From positions 2,072,501 to 2,136,500 of the forward strand of contig NZ_CP073745.1 in assembly GCF_024397975.1 (NCBI RefSeq): DNA of 64,000 nucleotides, given 5' to 3'. A model generated the notes under the pieces. That model did not search any database. It was not told the origin of the DNA and worked only from the letters and a program-made list of their open reading frames with translations. A program made the position numbers and the translations under genes. Origin of the DNA: Bacterioplanoides sp. SCSIO 12839 (GTDB lineage Bacteria; Pseudomonadota; Gammaproteobacteria; Pseudomonadales; Oceanobacteraceae). Shown here one piece after another: positions 37,455 to 45,834 of the stretch. Each line of letters begins with the position of its first letter. Position 1 is the stretch's first letter.

Positions 37455-38093
37455 TCAGGCACGTTTCTCCAGAACCTGATCAATCAGGCCATATTCCATC
37501 GCGGTTTGCGCATCCATAAAGTTGTCACGCTCAGTATCTGCCGCGATTGTCTCGTAACTCTGGCCGGTATGAGACGCTAAAATTTTATTCAATTGCTCTT
37601 TGGTGTGCTGAATATTCTGCGCCTGAATCTGAATATCAGTCGCCTGCCCCTGAGCACCACCACTTGGCTGGTGAATCATAACGCGTGAATTCGGCACGCT
37701 GTAACGCTTACCTGGCGCACCCGCTGCCAACAGGAAGGCACCCATACTGCACGCCTGACCAATAACCATGGTACTGACATCTGGCTTAATAAACTGCATG
37801 GTGTCGTAAATCGACATACCAGCCGTCACCGATCCGCCCGGAGAGTTGATATACAGATGAATGTCTTTATCCGGATTTTCAGACTCAAGGAATAACAGCT
37901 GGGCAACGACCAGGTTAGCCATGTGATCCTCAACCGGGCCAACCAAAAAGATGACACGTTCTTTTAACAGGCGGGAGTAAATATCGTAAGAACGCTCTCC
38001 GCGCGCTGACTGCTCTACCACCATTGGAACCAGACCACTGGCCTGAACAATTTCTGACTGCTGCTTAATGGAGTCAATCATCCGACTCTGCAC
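37455..38093 (-). CDS. clpP: ATP-dependent Clp protease proteolytic subunit ClpP
   Basis: The product is 212 residues with the serine-protease triad Ser116 (GQACSMGAF), His141 (MIHQPSGG) and Asp190 (ERDNFM). It forms the double-heptamer chamber used by ClpX and ClpA. The first about 14 residues resemble a processed propeptide. It lies between tig and clpX in the conserved order tig-clpP-clpX. Confidence 0.97.
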   Translation of the reverse strand: MQSRMIDSIKQQSEIVQASGLVPMVVEQSARGERSYDIYSRLLKERVIFLVGPVEDHMANLVVAQLLFLESENPDKDIHLYINSPGGSVTAGMSIYDTMQFIKPDVSTMVIGQACSMGAFLLAAGAPGKRYSVPNSRVMIHQPSGGAQGQATDIQIQAQNIQHTKEQLNKILASHTGQSYETIAADTERDNFMDAQTAMEYGLIDQVLEKRA

Positions 38094-38114
38094 TCCCTGA
38101 TCTGTGAGTATTCT

Positions 38115-38157
38115 TTTTTTAACAAAAACAGCCGCATCCTATGGATAACGGCTGTTT
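38115..38157 (-). terminator. Terminator-like hairpin after tig
   Basis: Read on the minus strand, a 9-bp stem AAACAGCCG/CGGCTGTTT with a 14-base loop is followed by a T-rich tract. A second small hairpin (TTTAGCCA/TGGCTAAA, 38163-38183) lies just before it. It may be a partial terminator between tig and clpP. Confidence 0.6.
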
Positions 38158-38225
38158 CAGAGTTTAGCCACTGATTGGCTAAATGTCAGTTATTACAGAC
38201 AACTTATTGTGCTGCTGTAAGAAAC

Positions 38226-39551
38226 TTATTGTGCTGGCTGATTGGCCGCACGAATAATTTCTTCATAACTTGACTCAGTCTGGCTAACTTTCGCTCCGGC
38301 CAGAACTTTCTCAACGACCTGTTCTTCCAGAGCCATTGCTTCAACCTGCTGACGCTGCTCAGGGTTGCTACTGTAGTATTCACGAACCTGATCAGGATCC
38401 TGATACGTTGCAGCCACCTCTTCAATCAGCTCATTCACTTTCTCGTCAGATGGAGTCAGTTCATTCGCTTCAATCGCAGCATTCATCAACAAACCAATAA
38501 CAACACGCTTCTCAGCCTGTTCTTTGAACAGCTCTGCTGGCAACATGCTGGCATCCATTTGCTGACCGCCGCCGAACTGCTGAACCGCTTGCTGACGCAG
38601 ACGATCAATTTCCTGATCAACCAGAGCCGATGGCACTTCAACTTCGTTGGCATCAACCAGGCCTTTAACCACTTGTTGCTTGGTCAGAGTGCGGATGGCA
38701 CGAGCCAATTCACGATCCATATTTTTACGGATCTCTGCACGGAATTCTGCTTCATCAGTAGTTTCAACACCAAATGCTTTGTAGAACTCTTCGTTCAGCT
38801 CTGGCAGCTCTGGTTTTTTAACTTCGTTAACTTTCACTTTGAACTGAGCAGGCTTACCTTTCAGCTCTTCTTTGTGATAATCATCCGGGAAAGCAACATC
38901 CAGAGTCACCTCTTCGCCCGCTTTTGCGCCTTCCAGGCCAGATTCAAAGCCAGGAATCATAGAGTTAGAACCCAGCGTCAGGCCATAACCTTCTGCAGAG
39001 CCGCCTTCAAATGCTTCACCGTCAACAAAGCCTTCAAAGTCAATATTCAGCTGATCGCCGTCAGCCGCCGCTTCTTCAGAAGCATTCCACTGAGCTTGTT
39101 GCTTGCGCAAGGTCTCAACCATGGTTTCCAGATCAGCATCTTTGATTTCCGCAGACTGCTGCTCAACTTCAATAGCAGAGAAGTCCGCCAGAGTTACTTC
39201 TGGGTAAACTTCAAAAGTAGCTTTGAACTCCAGATCCTTGCCTTCTTCATCAACAACAGGCTCAAACTTAGGCATACCTGCTAATTTCAGCTCTTTATCC
39301 TGAACAGCTTTAAAGAAAGACTGTTGCATTTGCTGGTAAACCGCTTCCATACGTGCTTGTTTGCCGTACTTTTGCTTGGCAACTTTAGGAGGCAGCGGCT
39401 TGCCCTTACGGAAGCCAGGACCAGGGTTATTTTTTTGGCTTTGCGAAATGCGCTTCAACTCGTTTACGACTTGCGCTTCAACTTCCGCAGCGGGTACGCC
39501 AACGGTCATTACCTGTTCCAGACCAGTCGTGGTCTCGATGGACACTTGCAT
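38226..39551 (-). CDS. tig: Trigger factor
   Basis: The product is 441 residues in the three-part trigger factor plan: an N-terminal ribosome-binding domain with a variant of the GFRxGKxP signature (GFRKGKPLPPKV, near residues 46-57), a FKBP-type prolyl isomerase domain (about 155-240, FEGFVDGEAFEGG) and a C-terminal helical chaperone cradle. It is the ribosome-bound first chaperone for nascent chains. It is next to clpP as usual. Confidence 0.95.
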   Translation of the reverse strand: MQVSIETTTGLEQVMTVGVPAAEVEAQVVNELKRISQSQKNNPGPGFRKGKPLPPKVAKQKYGKQARMEAVYQQMQQSFFKAVQDKELKLAGMPKFEPVVDEEGKDLEFKATFEVYPEVTLADFSAIEVEQQSAEIKDADLETMVETLRKQQAQWNASEEAAADGDQLNIDFEGFVDGEAFEGGSAEGYGLTLGSNSMIPGFESGLEGAKAGEEVTLDVAFPDDYHKEELKGKPAQFKVKVNEVKKPELPELNEEFYKAFGVETTDEAEFRAEIRKNMDRELARAIRTLTKQQVVKGLVDANEVEVPSALVDQEIDRLRQQAVQQFGGGQQMDASMLPAELFKEQAEKRVVIGLLMNAAIEANELTPSDEKVNELIEEVAATYQDPDQVREYYSSNPEQRQQVEAMALEEQVVEKVLAGAKVSQTESSYEEIIRAANQPAQ

Positions 39552-39722
39552 AGATGCCTCTCAATCAACAATTTACAAATCGATGCCACAATACACATGG
39601 AGCATCATCAAATTCAGAAGGTCGCGGATTATAGCGCAAGGCAATGCAAGAAGAAAACAGCAAGTAGACAGCTTAGTCAGCTAATAAGTGAAGAAAATAA
39701 AGGATTAGAAAAAGAGAAGAAG

Positions 39723-39799
39723 TGGGGTGGCCGACGGGGATCGAACCCGCGACAACAGGAATCACAATCCTGGACTCTACCAACTGAGCTACGGCCACC
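39723..39799 (-). tRNA. tRNA-His (GTG)
   Basis: A 77-base cloverleaf has the extra G(-1) opposite discriminator C that is special to tRNA-His, acceptor GTGGCCG/CGGCCAC, anticodon GTG in loop TTGTGAT, and an encoded CCA. Confidence 0.97.
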
Positions 39800-39838
39800 A
39801 CAAATTTGGATCAAGCGTCTTACTGACGGTGCACCAAA

Positions 39839-39915
39839 TGGCACGCCCGGCAGGGCTTGAACCTGCAACCCTCGGCTTAGAAGGCCGATGCTCTATCCAG
39901 TTGAGCTACGGGCGC
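39839..39915 (-). tRNA. tRNA-Arg (TCT)
   Basis: A 77-base cloverleaf has acceptor GCGCCCG paired with CGGGCGT (a G-T wobble closes the stem end), anticodon TCT in loop CTTCTAA, discriminator G and encoded CCA. It lies in tandem with tRNA-Pro and tRNA-His. Confidence 0.97.
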
Positions 39916-39953
39916 ATGTCCATTTAAATATCAACTGAAAGCTGAGCTTTAAA

Positions 39954-40030
39954 TGGTCGGGGTAGAGAGATTCGAACTCCCGACATCCTGGTCCCAAACC
40001 AGGCGCGCTACCAGACTGCGCTATACCCCG
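39954..40030 (-). tRNA. tRNA-Pro (TGG)
   Basis: A 77-base cloverleaf has acceptor CGGGGTA/TACCCCG, anticodon TGG in loop TTTGGGA, discriminator A and encoded CCA. It is the first tRNA of the Pro-Arg-His cluster. A tRNA-Leu that often follows in relatives is not present. Confidence 0.97.
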
Positions 40031-40071
40031 ATCTAACGCTCTCGGGGTGTTCACCCCTTGAGTGGCTGCGC

Positions 40072-40100
40072 ATAGTATAGATCGCCCCCTGCCTCGTCAA
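40072..40100 (-). promoter_or_regulatory. Promoter of the tRNA-Pro-Arg-His cluster
   Basis: On the minus strand, TTGACG (40100-40095) and TACTAT (40077-40072) are separated by 17 bases. They are followed by a GC-rich discriminator GCGCAGCC, as expected for a stringently controlled stable RNA promoter. Transcription would start about 35 bases before tRNA-Pro. Confidence 0.7.
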
Positions 40101-40260
40101 CATCTTTTTAAAAAAAATTAATAAAAACAATCGCTTCCCCGATTTCATGTGGAACTTCATGCCATTTTCATAACCTTTATTATAGAAGGTATCTTTGTTT
40201 TAAATGCTGCTCGTGAGAAAATCGCGCCCTCTTAAAATTTGCCATGGGATATCACGATTT

Positions 40261-41115
40261 ATGTCCGCTCAGTTAATCGACGGTAAAGCAGCAGCGGCTG
40301 CTGTACGGGAAACCATCAAAACACGTGTTCAGGAGCGCCTGGACAATGGACTGAGAGCGCCCGGCCTCGCCGTTATTCTGGTGGGCAATGACCCTGCCTC
40401 CGAAGTGTATGTGTCACATAAACGCAAAGACTGCGAGCAAGTCGGCATTCTTTCCAAAGCCTACGACCTTCCGGATACCACCTCTCAACAACAGTTGTTA
40501 GATTTGATTGATCAACTCAATAACGATGGTGAAGTCGACGGCATTCTGGTACAGCTACCATTACCGGAAGGGCTGGATGCCTCTGAAATTCTGGAACGAA
40601 TTGCGCCGGATAAAGACGTTGATGGCTTCCACCCTTTTAATGTGGGCCGTCTGGCACAACGTATGCCACTGTTACGCCCTTGCACACCAGCGGGTATTGT
40701 TGACCTGCTCGACAGCACTGGCGAGCCGGTTCGCGGCCAGCATGCCGTGATTGTTGGCGCATCGAATATTGTTGGCCGACCCATGGGACTGGAGCTGCTG
40801 ATTAAAGGCTGCACCGTGACGACGTGTCATCGCTTTACTCAGGACCTGGAACATCATGTCAGCCAGGCTGATATTGTGGTGGTGGCGGTTGGCAAACCCG
40901 GCATTGTCAAAGGTGAATGGATTAAGGAAGGTGCCGTTGTCATTGATGTTGGCATTAATCGCATGGACGACGGTCGCTTAATTGGCGACGTCGACTTTGA
41001 TGCCGCAGCACAACGAGCCAGCTTCATTACACCGGTTCCCGGTGGTGTTGGGCCAATGACGCGCGCCAAGTTGCTTGAGAACACCCTGATCAGCTGCGAA
41101 ACCTTACGCAACTAA
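40261..41115 (+). CDS. folD: Bifunctional methylenetetrahydrofolate dehydrogenase/cyclohydrolase FolD
   Basis: The product is 284 residues, matching FolD elsewhere. It has the catalytic Lys region [14 protein letters not shown] near residue 50, QLPLPEGLD near residue 98, [15 protein letters not shown] near 119 and [14 protein letters not shown] near the end. FolD makes 10-formyl-THF from 5,10-methylene-THF with NADP. The ATG at 40261 is chosen because it begins [10 protein letters not shown] as in homologues; an in-frame ATG at 40204 would add 19 unrelated residues. It lies upstream of the divergent tRNA cluster and ends 4 bases before the convergent epimerase gene. Confidence 0.95.
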   Translation: MSAQLIDGKAAAAAVRETIKTRVQERLDNGLRAPGLAVILVGNDPASEVYVSHKRKDCEQVGILSKAYDLPDTTSQQQLLDLIDQLNNDGEVDGILVQLPLPEGLDASEILERIAPDKDVDGFHPFNVGRLAQRMPLLRPCTPAGIVDLLDSTGEPVRGQHAVIVGASNIVGRPMGLELLIKGCTVTTCHRFTQDLEHHVSQADIVVVAVGKPGIVKGEWIKEGAVVIDVGINRMDDGRLIGDVDFDAAAQRASFITPVPGGVGPMTRAKLLENTLISCETLRN

Positions 41116-41119
41116 TTAC

Positions 41120-42121
41120 TTACACAGTCAGACGGCGTAACGCGGAAAGCCCCATCCCCTCCAGCGTGCGCCGTATACCTTCAGCCAACGGTAACTCAGG
41201 CTTAATGCCGGTTTTTCGGAATAACTTTTCATTAGAGCCAATTGCGCAGTGTAAATCACCCGGTCTGGCACTCTGAAAATCTATCCCTGCAGCACATTCT
41301 ATTCTTCCATCCGGTGGAATAACCGATTCAATCATGGAAATTAACTGCAGAATAGAAACGCCTTGAGAAGTACAAATATTGAATGCTGAACACCCTCTCT
41401 GATCGGTATAAATCAGTTGCTCAAGACTTTTCACAGCTTCTTCAATAAAAACAAAATCCCTCTGTTGCAAGCCATTACCATATAATTGAAGCGAATCCCC
41501 CTGGGTCATTGACTGACAAAAACGGGATATCACATCGCCCTGCCAACCAGACCGCCATGGGCCGTAAAGGTTAAAGAAGCGTGCAATCGTAATATCGACA
41601 CCAAACCTTAACGAATAATATCGACTGCTTTGCTCCATCATAAAATTCATCAATCCTTTCGCCGAAATTGGCTGCAAACTACTTCGTTCACAGACCCGGG
41701 CAGACATGTTCGGGCCATAAACCGAATCCGATGATCCCATCACAATCGGCACCCTGCCATAACGAATCGCAGCTTCCAGAAGTGCCAAATAGTTTTTTAC
41801 CGCCGATAAAATAGCCGGCGATGTAAAGTCTGAAGAATAAATTGCCTGAATACGTGCTTCCGGTGTGTACTGATCAAGCGCCTGAGAATCAGGCTTTGCC
41901 AAATGAATGCAGCAACCCGGAGTGAATTGCCTGAATATTTCGTCCAGAACATCCGACCTGGATAAATCAAATTGCTTCCAGACGATCTCGTTAAGTCCCT
42001 TAAAATTTTCGGGGCAAGGCAGATGATCAATTGCAACAACCCGATGTTTTTCACGTAACAGTGCAGGGATTAGATAAGAAGCGATGTAACCAGCGGCTCC
42101 AGTAACGAGATACGTTGCCAT
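41120..42121 (-). CDS. NAD-dependent epimerase-fold protein lacking the YxxxK pair
   Basis: The product is 333 residues of the extended short-chain dehydrogenase fold, like UDP-glucose 4-epimerases and dTDP-glucose 4,6-dehydratases. The N-terminal dinucleotide loop is TGAAGYIAS (residues 7-15, last Gly replaced by Ala), the active Ser lies in GSSDSVYG (129-136), and RFFNLYGP is near residue 184. The catalytic Tyr-x-x-x-Lys is missing: the usual P-x-S-x-Y-G-x-x-K reads P151-I-S-A-K155-G-L-M-N159. It may still bind a nucleotide sugar, or act by altered chemistry. It is divergent from a glycosyltransferase gene and has its own sigma-54 promoter, which places it in the polysaccharide regulon. Confidence 0.8.
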   Translation of the reverse strand: MATYLVTGAAGYIASYLIPALLREKHRVVAIDHLPCPENFKGLNEIVWKQFDLSRSDVLDEIFRQFTPGCCIHLAKPDSQALDQYTPEARIQAIYSSDFTSPAILSAVKNYLALLEAAIRYGRVPIVMGSSDSVYGPNMSARVCERSSLQPISAKGLMNFMMEQSSRYYSLRFGVDITIARFFNLYGPWRSGWQGDVISRFCQSMTQGDSLQLYGNGLQQRDFVFIEEAVKSLEQLIYTDQRGCSAFNICTSQGVSILQLISMIESVIPPDGRIECAAGIDFQSARPGDLHCAIGSNEKLFRKTGIKPELPLAEGIRRTLEGMGLSALRRLTV

Positions 42122-42166
42122 ACAAAACTCTCCACGATGTATTCATCAAAACAACATAAGGAGTGT

Positions 42167-42184
42167 TAGCAATTCAACGGCCAA
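42167..42184 (-). promoter_or_regulatory. Sigma-54 promoter of the epimerase-like gene
   Basis: On the minus strand TTGGCCGTTGAATTGCTA has GG (42182-42181) and GC (42170-42169) separated by exactly 10 bases, the -24/-12 arrangement. Transcription would start near 42158, about 37 bases before the ATG. Confidence 0.7.
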
Positions 42185-42244
42185 CTATGAGGACTGTTAA
42201 AGCCCTGTTTTTCTTCCATATACCTATTTAATAGTGAACTATTT

Positions 42245-42257
42245 TTGCATTCTGCCA
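42245..42257. promoter_or_regulatory. LuxO-type activator box 1 (12 of 13)
   Basis: TTGCATTCTGCCA matches TTGCA-N3-TGCAA except for one base in the right half. It lies between the two divergent sigma-54 promoters, about 70 bases upstream of the epimerase -24 and about 90 upstream of the glycosyltransferase -24. Confidence 0.55.
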
Positions 42258-42283
42258 CTCAATAGAAGGAATCCGCAGCCACT

Positions 42284-42296
42284 TTGCAAAATGCGA
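42284..42296. promoter_or_regulatory. LuxO-type activator box 2 (12 of 13)
   Basis: TTGCAAAATGCGA matches the LuxO consensus TTGCAWWWTGCAA except for one base. Centre-to-centre distance to box 1 is 39 bases, roughly four helical turns, so two activator dimers could bind on one face. Confidence 0.6.
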
Positions 42297-42336
42297 AGCA
42301 AATCACACCCAAATACCTTATTCAGGGGATCAATTC

Positions 42337-42354
42337 ACGGCACGCTTTTAGCAT
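42337..42354 (+). promoter_or_regulatory. Sigma-54 promoter of the GT4 gene at 42399
   Basis: ACGGCACGCTTTTAGCAT has GG at 42339-42340 and GC at 42351-42352 with 10 bases between; GGCACG matches the -24 consensus fully. The start site would be near 42363. This falls inside the longer upstream extension of the frame and supports the later ATG at 42399. Confidence 0.65.
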
Positions 42355-42398
42355 TCTATAAAACAAACAGTCCCGAATTATTGAAATGGGTGACATAT

Positions 42399-43478
42399 AT
42401 GAAAATCTCTTTACTGGTAGACAGCCGTTCAATGGGCGGAATTGAGACTCACATCATTCAACTTGCCCGTGGCTTATATCGTCAGCAGGTGGACGTTGAA
42501 TTATTGTTATTTAAACACTACCAGCATCACCCTTTAGTAGAAGAGCTAAAACCGATCATCCCGGTTACCCACTTAGAAGGCTCGATCACAAAGCTTGTTT
42601 ATCATTTAAAAAATACCAACACGGTATTACATACTCACGGCTATAAAGCGGGGATTTTGGGACGACTGGCAGGTAAACTCACAAACACTCCAGTGGTATC
42701 AACCTTTCACAATGGCGACCCCGGCAAAGGAAAAACCCGGTTATACAACGCTCTTGATCGACTGACCGCCGGAATGAGTTCAAATATTGCCGTTAGCGAT
42801 AGTATTGCTAAGCAGCTTCTGAATAATTGCCAGGTTGTTCCTAATTTCATCCAGCTACACGATATTGAAAAGCAGAAAGTCGAAAAGACATCGTCAACAA
42901 CACTGGCAACAGAAGTTGCGTACGTTGGGCGTTTATCCTACGAAAAAGGCCCAGATGTTTTTGCGCAAATAACACAACAACTGTCCACACGACAGCCATC
43001 CACACACCAACTATCGCAGCGATCTCTTAACACGCCTATCTGCATGTACGGCGATGGTCCCATGCGCAACGATTTAAAACACAAGTATCCCCATATTCAT
43101 TTTTATGGGCAGGTTGATATGAAAGATTATTGGCAATACATTCGTGTACTGGTGATCAGCTCACGGCATGAAGGACTGCCACTGGTCGCATTGGAGGCAA
43201 TGGCGCATGGAATACCCGTAGTTGCATCAGAAGCAGGCGACTTACCGCATTTATTGCAACAAGCCAATATCAACAGCTGCCATAGCATTAATGATTACCC
43301 TGCGTTTATTCAGTCCATTCAACAATATTTGCAACAATCAAACGCCGAGAGAAATTTACAAGCGCAACGTATGCAACGTTTTACTAAACAACATTACAGC
43401 GTTGAGGCGTGTCTACCACGCATTATGAGCGTGTACCAACACGCTATTCAAAGCCACCGGATAACAGCACACTCATAA
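42399..43478 (+). CDS. Glycosyltransferase family 4
   Basis: The product is 359 residues beginning MKISLLVDSRSMGGIETHI, a GT-B fold enzyme. The donor-binding end carries SSRHEGLPLVALEAMAHGIP near residues 248-267, with the two family Glu residues. GT4 enzymes are retaining transferases that use nucleotide sugars. I chose the ATG at 42399 because a sigma-54 promoter just upstream would start RNA near 42363, which excludes an in-frame ATG at 42234, and because homology-like sequence begins here. The 3' end overlaps the convergent YvcK-like gene by 35 bases. Confidence 0.88.
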   Translation: MKISLLVDSRSMGGIETHIIQLARGLYRQQVDVELLLFKHYQHHPLVEELKPIIPVTHLEGSITKLVYHLKNTNTVLHTHGYKAGILGRLAGKLTNTPVVSTFHNGDPGKGKTRLYNALDRLTAGMSSNIAVSDSIAKQLLNNCQVVPNFIQLHDIEKQKVEKTSSTTLATEVAYVGRLSYEKGPDVFAQITQQLSTRQPSTHQLSQRSLNTPICMYGDGPMRNDLKHKYPHIHFYGQVDMKDYWQYIRVLVISSRHEGLPLVALEAMAHGIPVVASEAGDLPHLLQQANINSCHSINDYPAFIQSIQQYLQQSNAERNLQAQRMQRFTKQHYSVEACLPRIMSVYQHAIQSHRITAHS

Positions 43479-44361
43479 AATGGCTGGTCTTTTCAGAGTC
43501 ATGCAGCATTGATAAATCACTGGAAAAATCCCAGGGTATCAACCGAACGTTCGTATCACGGAATTTTTCTGTATCACGGGATTCCGGCCAGGCAATGCAA
43601 TCAACCGAACGAACATTGGCTTGTGTTAATAAATCCAGCTGTTGCTGCACCAACAAATAACGCTGTTGTGCAGAGCCAAGGGATTCAGGCTTAAGATTTG
43701 CCATCAATAACAAACAGGCTTGCGATTGATTAATGGCAGCCGCCAGATCTTCCACCAGCAAGGATGGCATCACACTGGTCATAAAGCTACCTGGACTAAG
43801 CACAATTAAATCACTATCAGCAATTTTTTCGAGCACTTCCATAGGAGCAGACACAGCTTTATTTAATGACAGGTCCACGATGGACTGATCACATTCATCG
43901 ATCGCTAATTCACCGACAATGGTTTGACCATCCGCATCGCGACCCAACAATTCTGCCGGGGTATCTGACATAGGAAACAGAAAGGTATCAATCCTCAGCA
44001 GATCGCGCATCACCGCAATCGCATCCGTGGGCCTGACTGACATCTGATCCAATGCATACAACATCAGGTTACCCAAATTATGTCCGTTAAGATCGCCGCT
44101 GGTCTGAAAGCGATACTCAAACAACAACTGATTAATACCGGGGGAACGACACAGTTGATTCAGGCAATTGCGCAAATCCCCCCAGGCAATGGTATCGGCT
44201 TCCTGCTTTAACCGCCCGGTCGAGCCACCATTATCGGTGGTTGCAACAATGCCGGTTAATTCAATATTGGATAAACCCGCCAGGGACGACAATAAGTTGC
44301 CTAACCCATGGCCACCACCAATACACACCACCTTCTTTACCGCGACATCAGTTTTTGCCAT
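43444..44361 (-). CDS. YvcK/CofD-like (UPF0052) protein in the polysaccharide operon
   Basis: The product is 305 residues. It begins [21 protein letters not shown], with the YvcK signature GGGxGL near residues 14-19, ATTDNGGSTGRL near 39-50 and WGDLRNCLNQL near 58-68. In Bacillus YvcK binds UDP-sugars and affects cell-wall metabolism and gluconeogenic growth; true CofD enzymes make coenzyme F420, whose other genes are not seen. The ATG at 44361 overlaps the end of the sigma-54 activator gene by 14 bases, so the two are translationally coupled. An in-frame start at 44463 would lie inside that gene. A UDP-sugar-sensing role in polymer synthesis is my inference. Confidence 0.82.
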   Translation of the reverse strand: MAKTDVAVKKVVCIGGGHGLGNLLSSLAGLSNIELTGIVATTDNGGSTGRLKQEADTIAWGDLRNCLNQLCRSPGINQLLFEYRFQTSGDLNGHNLGNLMLYALDQMSVRPTDAIAVMRDLLRIDTFLFPMSDTPAELLGRDADGQTIVGELAIDECDQSIVDLSLNKAVSAPMEVLEKIADSDLIVLSPGSFMTSVMPSLLVEDLAAAINQSQACLLLMANLKPESLGSAQQRYLLVQQQLDLLTQANVRSVDCIAWPESRDTEKFRDTNVRLIPWDFSSDLSMLHDSEKTSHFMSVLLSGGFE

Positions 44362-45808
44362 TCGCCCAACGCTCACGCTTACGGTAGATAGTAGAAGCAC
44401 TGACTTCCAACAATGCTGCGGCCTTGGGAATATTACCGTCACACTGATCGATAGCGGCTTCAATGACTTCTTTTTCCACCAGCCACAATGGACGAATGGC
44501 GGTTTGTTGAAATGACATTTGAGGCTGATGCGTTAATGAAGACGATTCTGAACTGATACCCGATGCTGGCATAGCTCCCGTGGAACCTGACGTCGTATTC
44601 ATTAAGGCCGGGTTAGGTACCATTTCAGGAATCGGCACATCGTTTAATGGCGGCGGCAGCATATCGGGAGAAATCACCCCGCCGGTATTTAATACCACTA
44701 TATTACGGATGACGTTCTGCAGCTGTCGAACATTGCCCGGCCATTCATAATTCAACAGCGAGGCCTGAGCTTCGTTATCAAAACCGGAAAATTGTTTTTG
44801 CTCTTCCTGAGCATATTGTTGCAGTAACTGATTCAGAATTAATGAAACATCGCCCCCGCGTTCACGTAACGGCGGTAGATGAATCGGAATAACATGCAGG
44901 CGATAATACAAGTCTTCGCGGAAATTACCGGCTTTAACCTCAGCCAATGGGTCTTTATTCGTGGCACAAATAAACCGCACATCAACACGTTCAGTTTTAT
45001 TACTACCCACTTTCTGGAAGCTGCCGGTCTGAATAAAGCGCAATAGTTTGGTCTGTAAATCCAGATCCATCTCGCACAGCTCATCAAGGAATAAGGTACC
45101 GCCATCCGCCTGACTGGCAGCACCCTCACGGCTCGATACCGCACCGGTAAACGCCCCTTTGGTATGGCCAAAGATTTCACTTTCCATCAGATCCCGGGGA
45201 ATTGCACCACAATTAATGGCAATAAAGGGTTTTTGCGCACGTTCACTGCGCTGATGAATCGCTGAAGCACACACCTCTTTACCAGTACCACTTTCACCAG
45301 TAATAAACACCGTGGCATTACTGGGTGCGGCGCTGTCAATAATGCGATACACACTTTGCATGGGCAACGAAGCCCCGATAAAACCCTCATAACCGTCGCG
45401 ATTAAACTCTTCTTTGTAGGTTTCGAGCTCTTCAGTCAGAGTTTGGCGCTCCAGCGCATTACCCAGCGTGGTTAACAAGCGCTTGGAACTAAAAGGCTTT
45501 TCAATAAAGTCGTAAGCACCTAATGCCATTGCCTCGACTGCCATATCCACCGAGCCATGGCCGGTAACAATCAGGCTGACAACCGGGAGTTTCTGTTCAT
45601 GAAGCTGGCGTAAAATATCCATACCGCTCATATCGGGCAGGTTGATGTCCAGCATAATGGCATCCGGTAAAGACTGCGCAATCGCTGCCAACGCATCCGC
45701 ACCGGTTCCGGCAATCTGTGCCTGATACCCAGCTGCAGCCAGATATTCCTTATACAACTCCGCCATGGAAGCACTGTCTTCAACAATCAGCACTCGTTTG
45801 TTTTGCAC
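44348..45808 (-). CDS. SypG/LuxO-like sigma-54 response regulator
   Basis: The product is 486 residues. The receiver has phospho-acceptor Asp54 in [12 protein letters not shown], followed by an AAA+ domain with Walker A GESGTGKE (171-178) and the sigma-54 contact loop GAFTGA (218-223), and a C-terminal Fis-type HTH (about 450-480, [12 protein letters not shown]). It is strikingly close to Vibrio LuxO through the central domain ([20 protein letters not shown]) and in the recognition helix (STIYRK), which predicts the same DNA target TTGCAWWWTGCAA; such sites occur in this locus. By position it equals V. fischeri SypG. A Gly/Ser/Met-rich linker precedes the HTH. It is phosphorylated, by inference, from the Hpt of the hybrid kinase. 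Confidence 0.92.
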   Translation of the reverse strand: MQNKRVLIVEDSASMAELYKEYLAAAGYQAQIAGTGADALAAIAQSLPDAIMLDINLPDMSGMDILRQLHEQKLPVVSLIVTGHGSVDMAVEAMALGAYDFIEKPFSSKRLLTTLGNALERQTLTEELETYKEEFNRDGYEGFIGASLPMQSVYRIIDSAAPSNATVFITGESGTGKEVCASAIHQRSERAQKPFIAINCGAIPRDLMESEIFGHTKGAFTGAVSSREGAASQADGGTLFLDELCEMDLDLQTKLLRFIQTGSFQKVGSNKTERVDVRFICATNKDPLAEVKAGNFREDLYYRLHVIPIHLPPLRERGGDVSLILNQLLQQYAQEEQKQFSGFDNEAQASLLNYEWPGNVRQLQNVIRNIVVLNTGGVISPDMLPPPLNDVPIPEMVPNPALMNTTSGSTGAMPASGISSESSSLTHQPQMSFQQTAIRPLWLVEKEVIEAAIDQCDGNIPKAAALLEVSASTIYRKRERWANGKN

Positions 45809-45834
45809 CTTCCCTCTCCCTTAAGCAAGCTCAA

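Noticed and set aside
38559-39284. A 241-codon open frame on the plus strand opposite tig
   Set aside because: Composition (Phe/Asn/Leu-rich) is what the complement of a Glu/Gln-rich coding strand yields; tig is certain on the other strand.
42234-42398. In-frame N-terminal extension of the GT4 gene to an ATG at 42234
   Set aside because: It would be read across the activator box at 42284 and the sigma-54 promoter, the residues look unlike a glycosyltransferase, and the predicted RNA start at 42363 excludes it.
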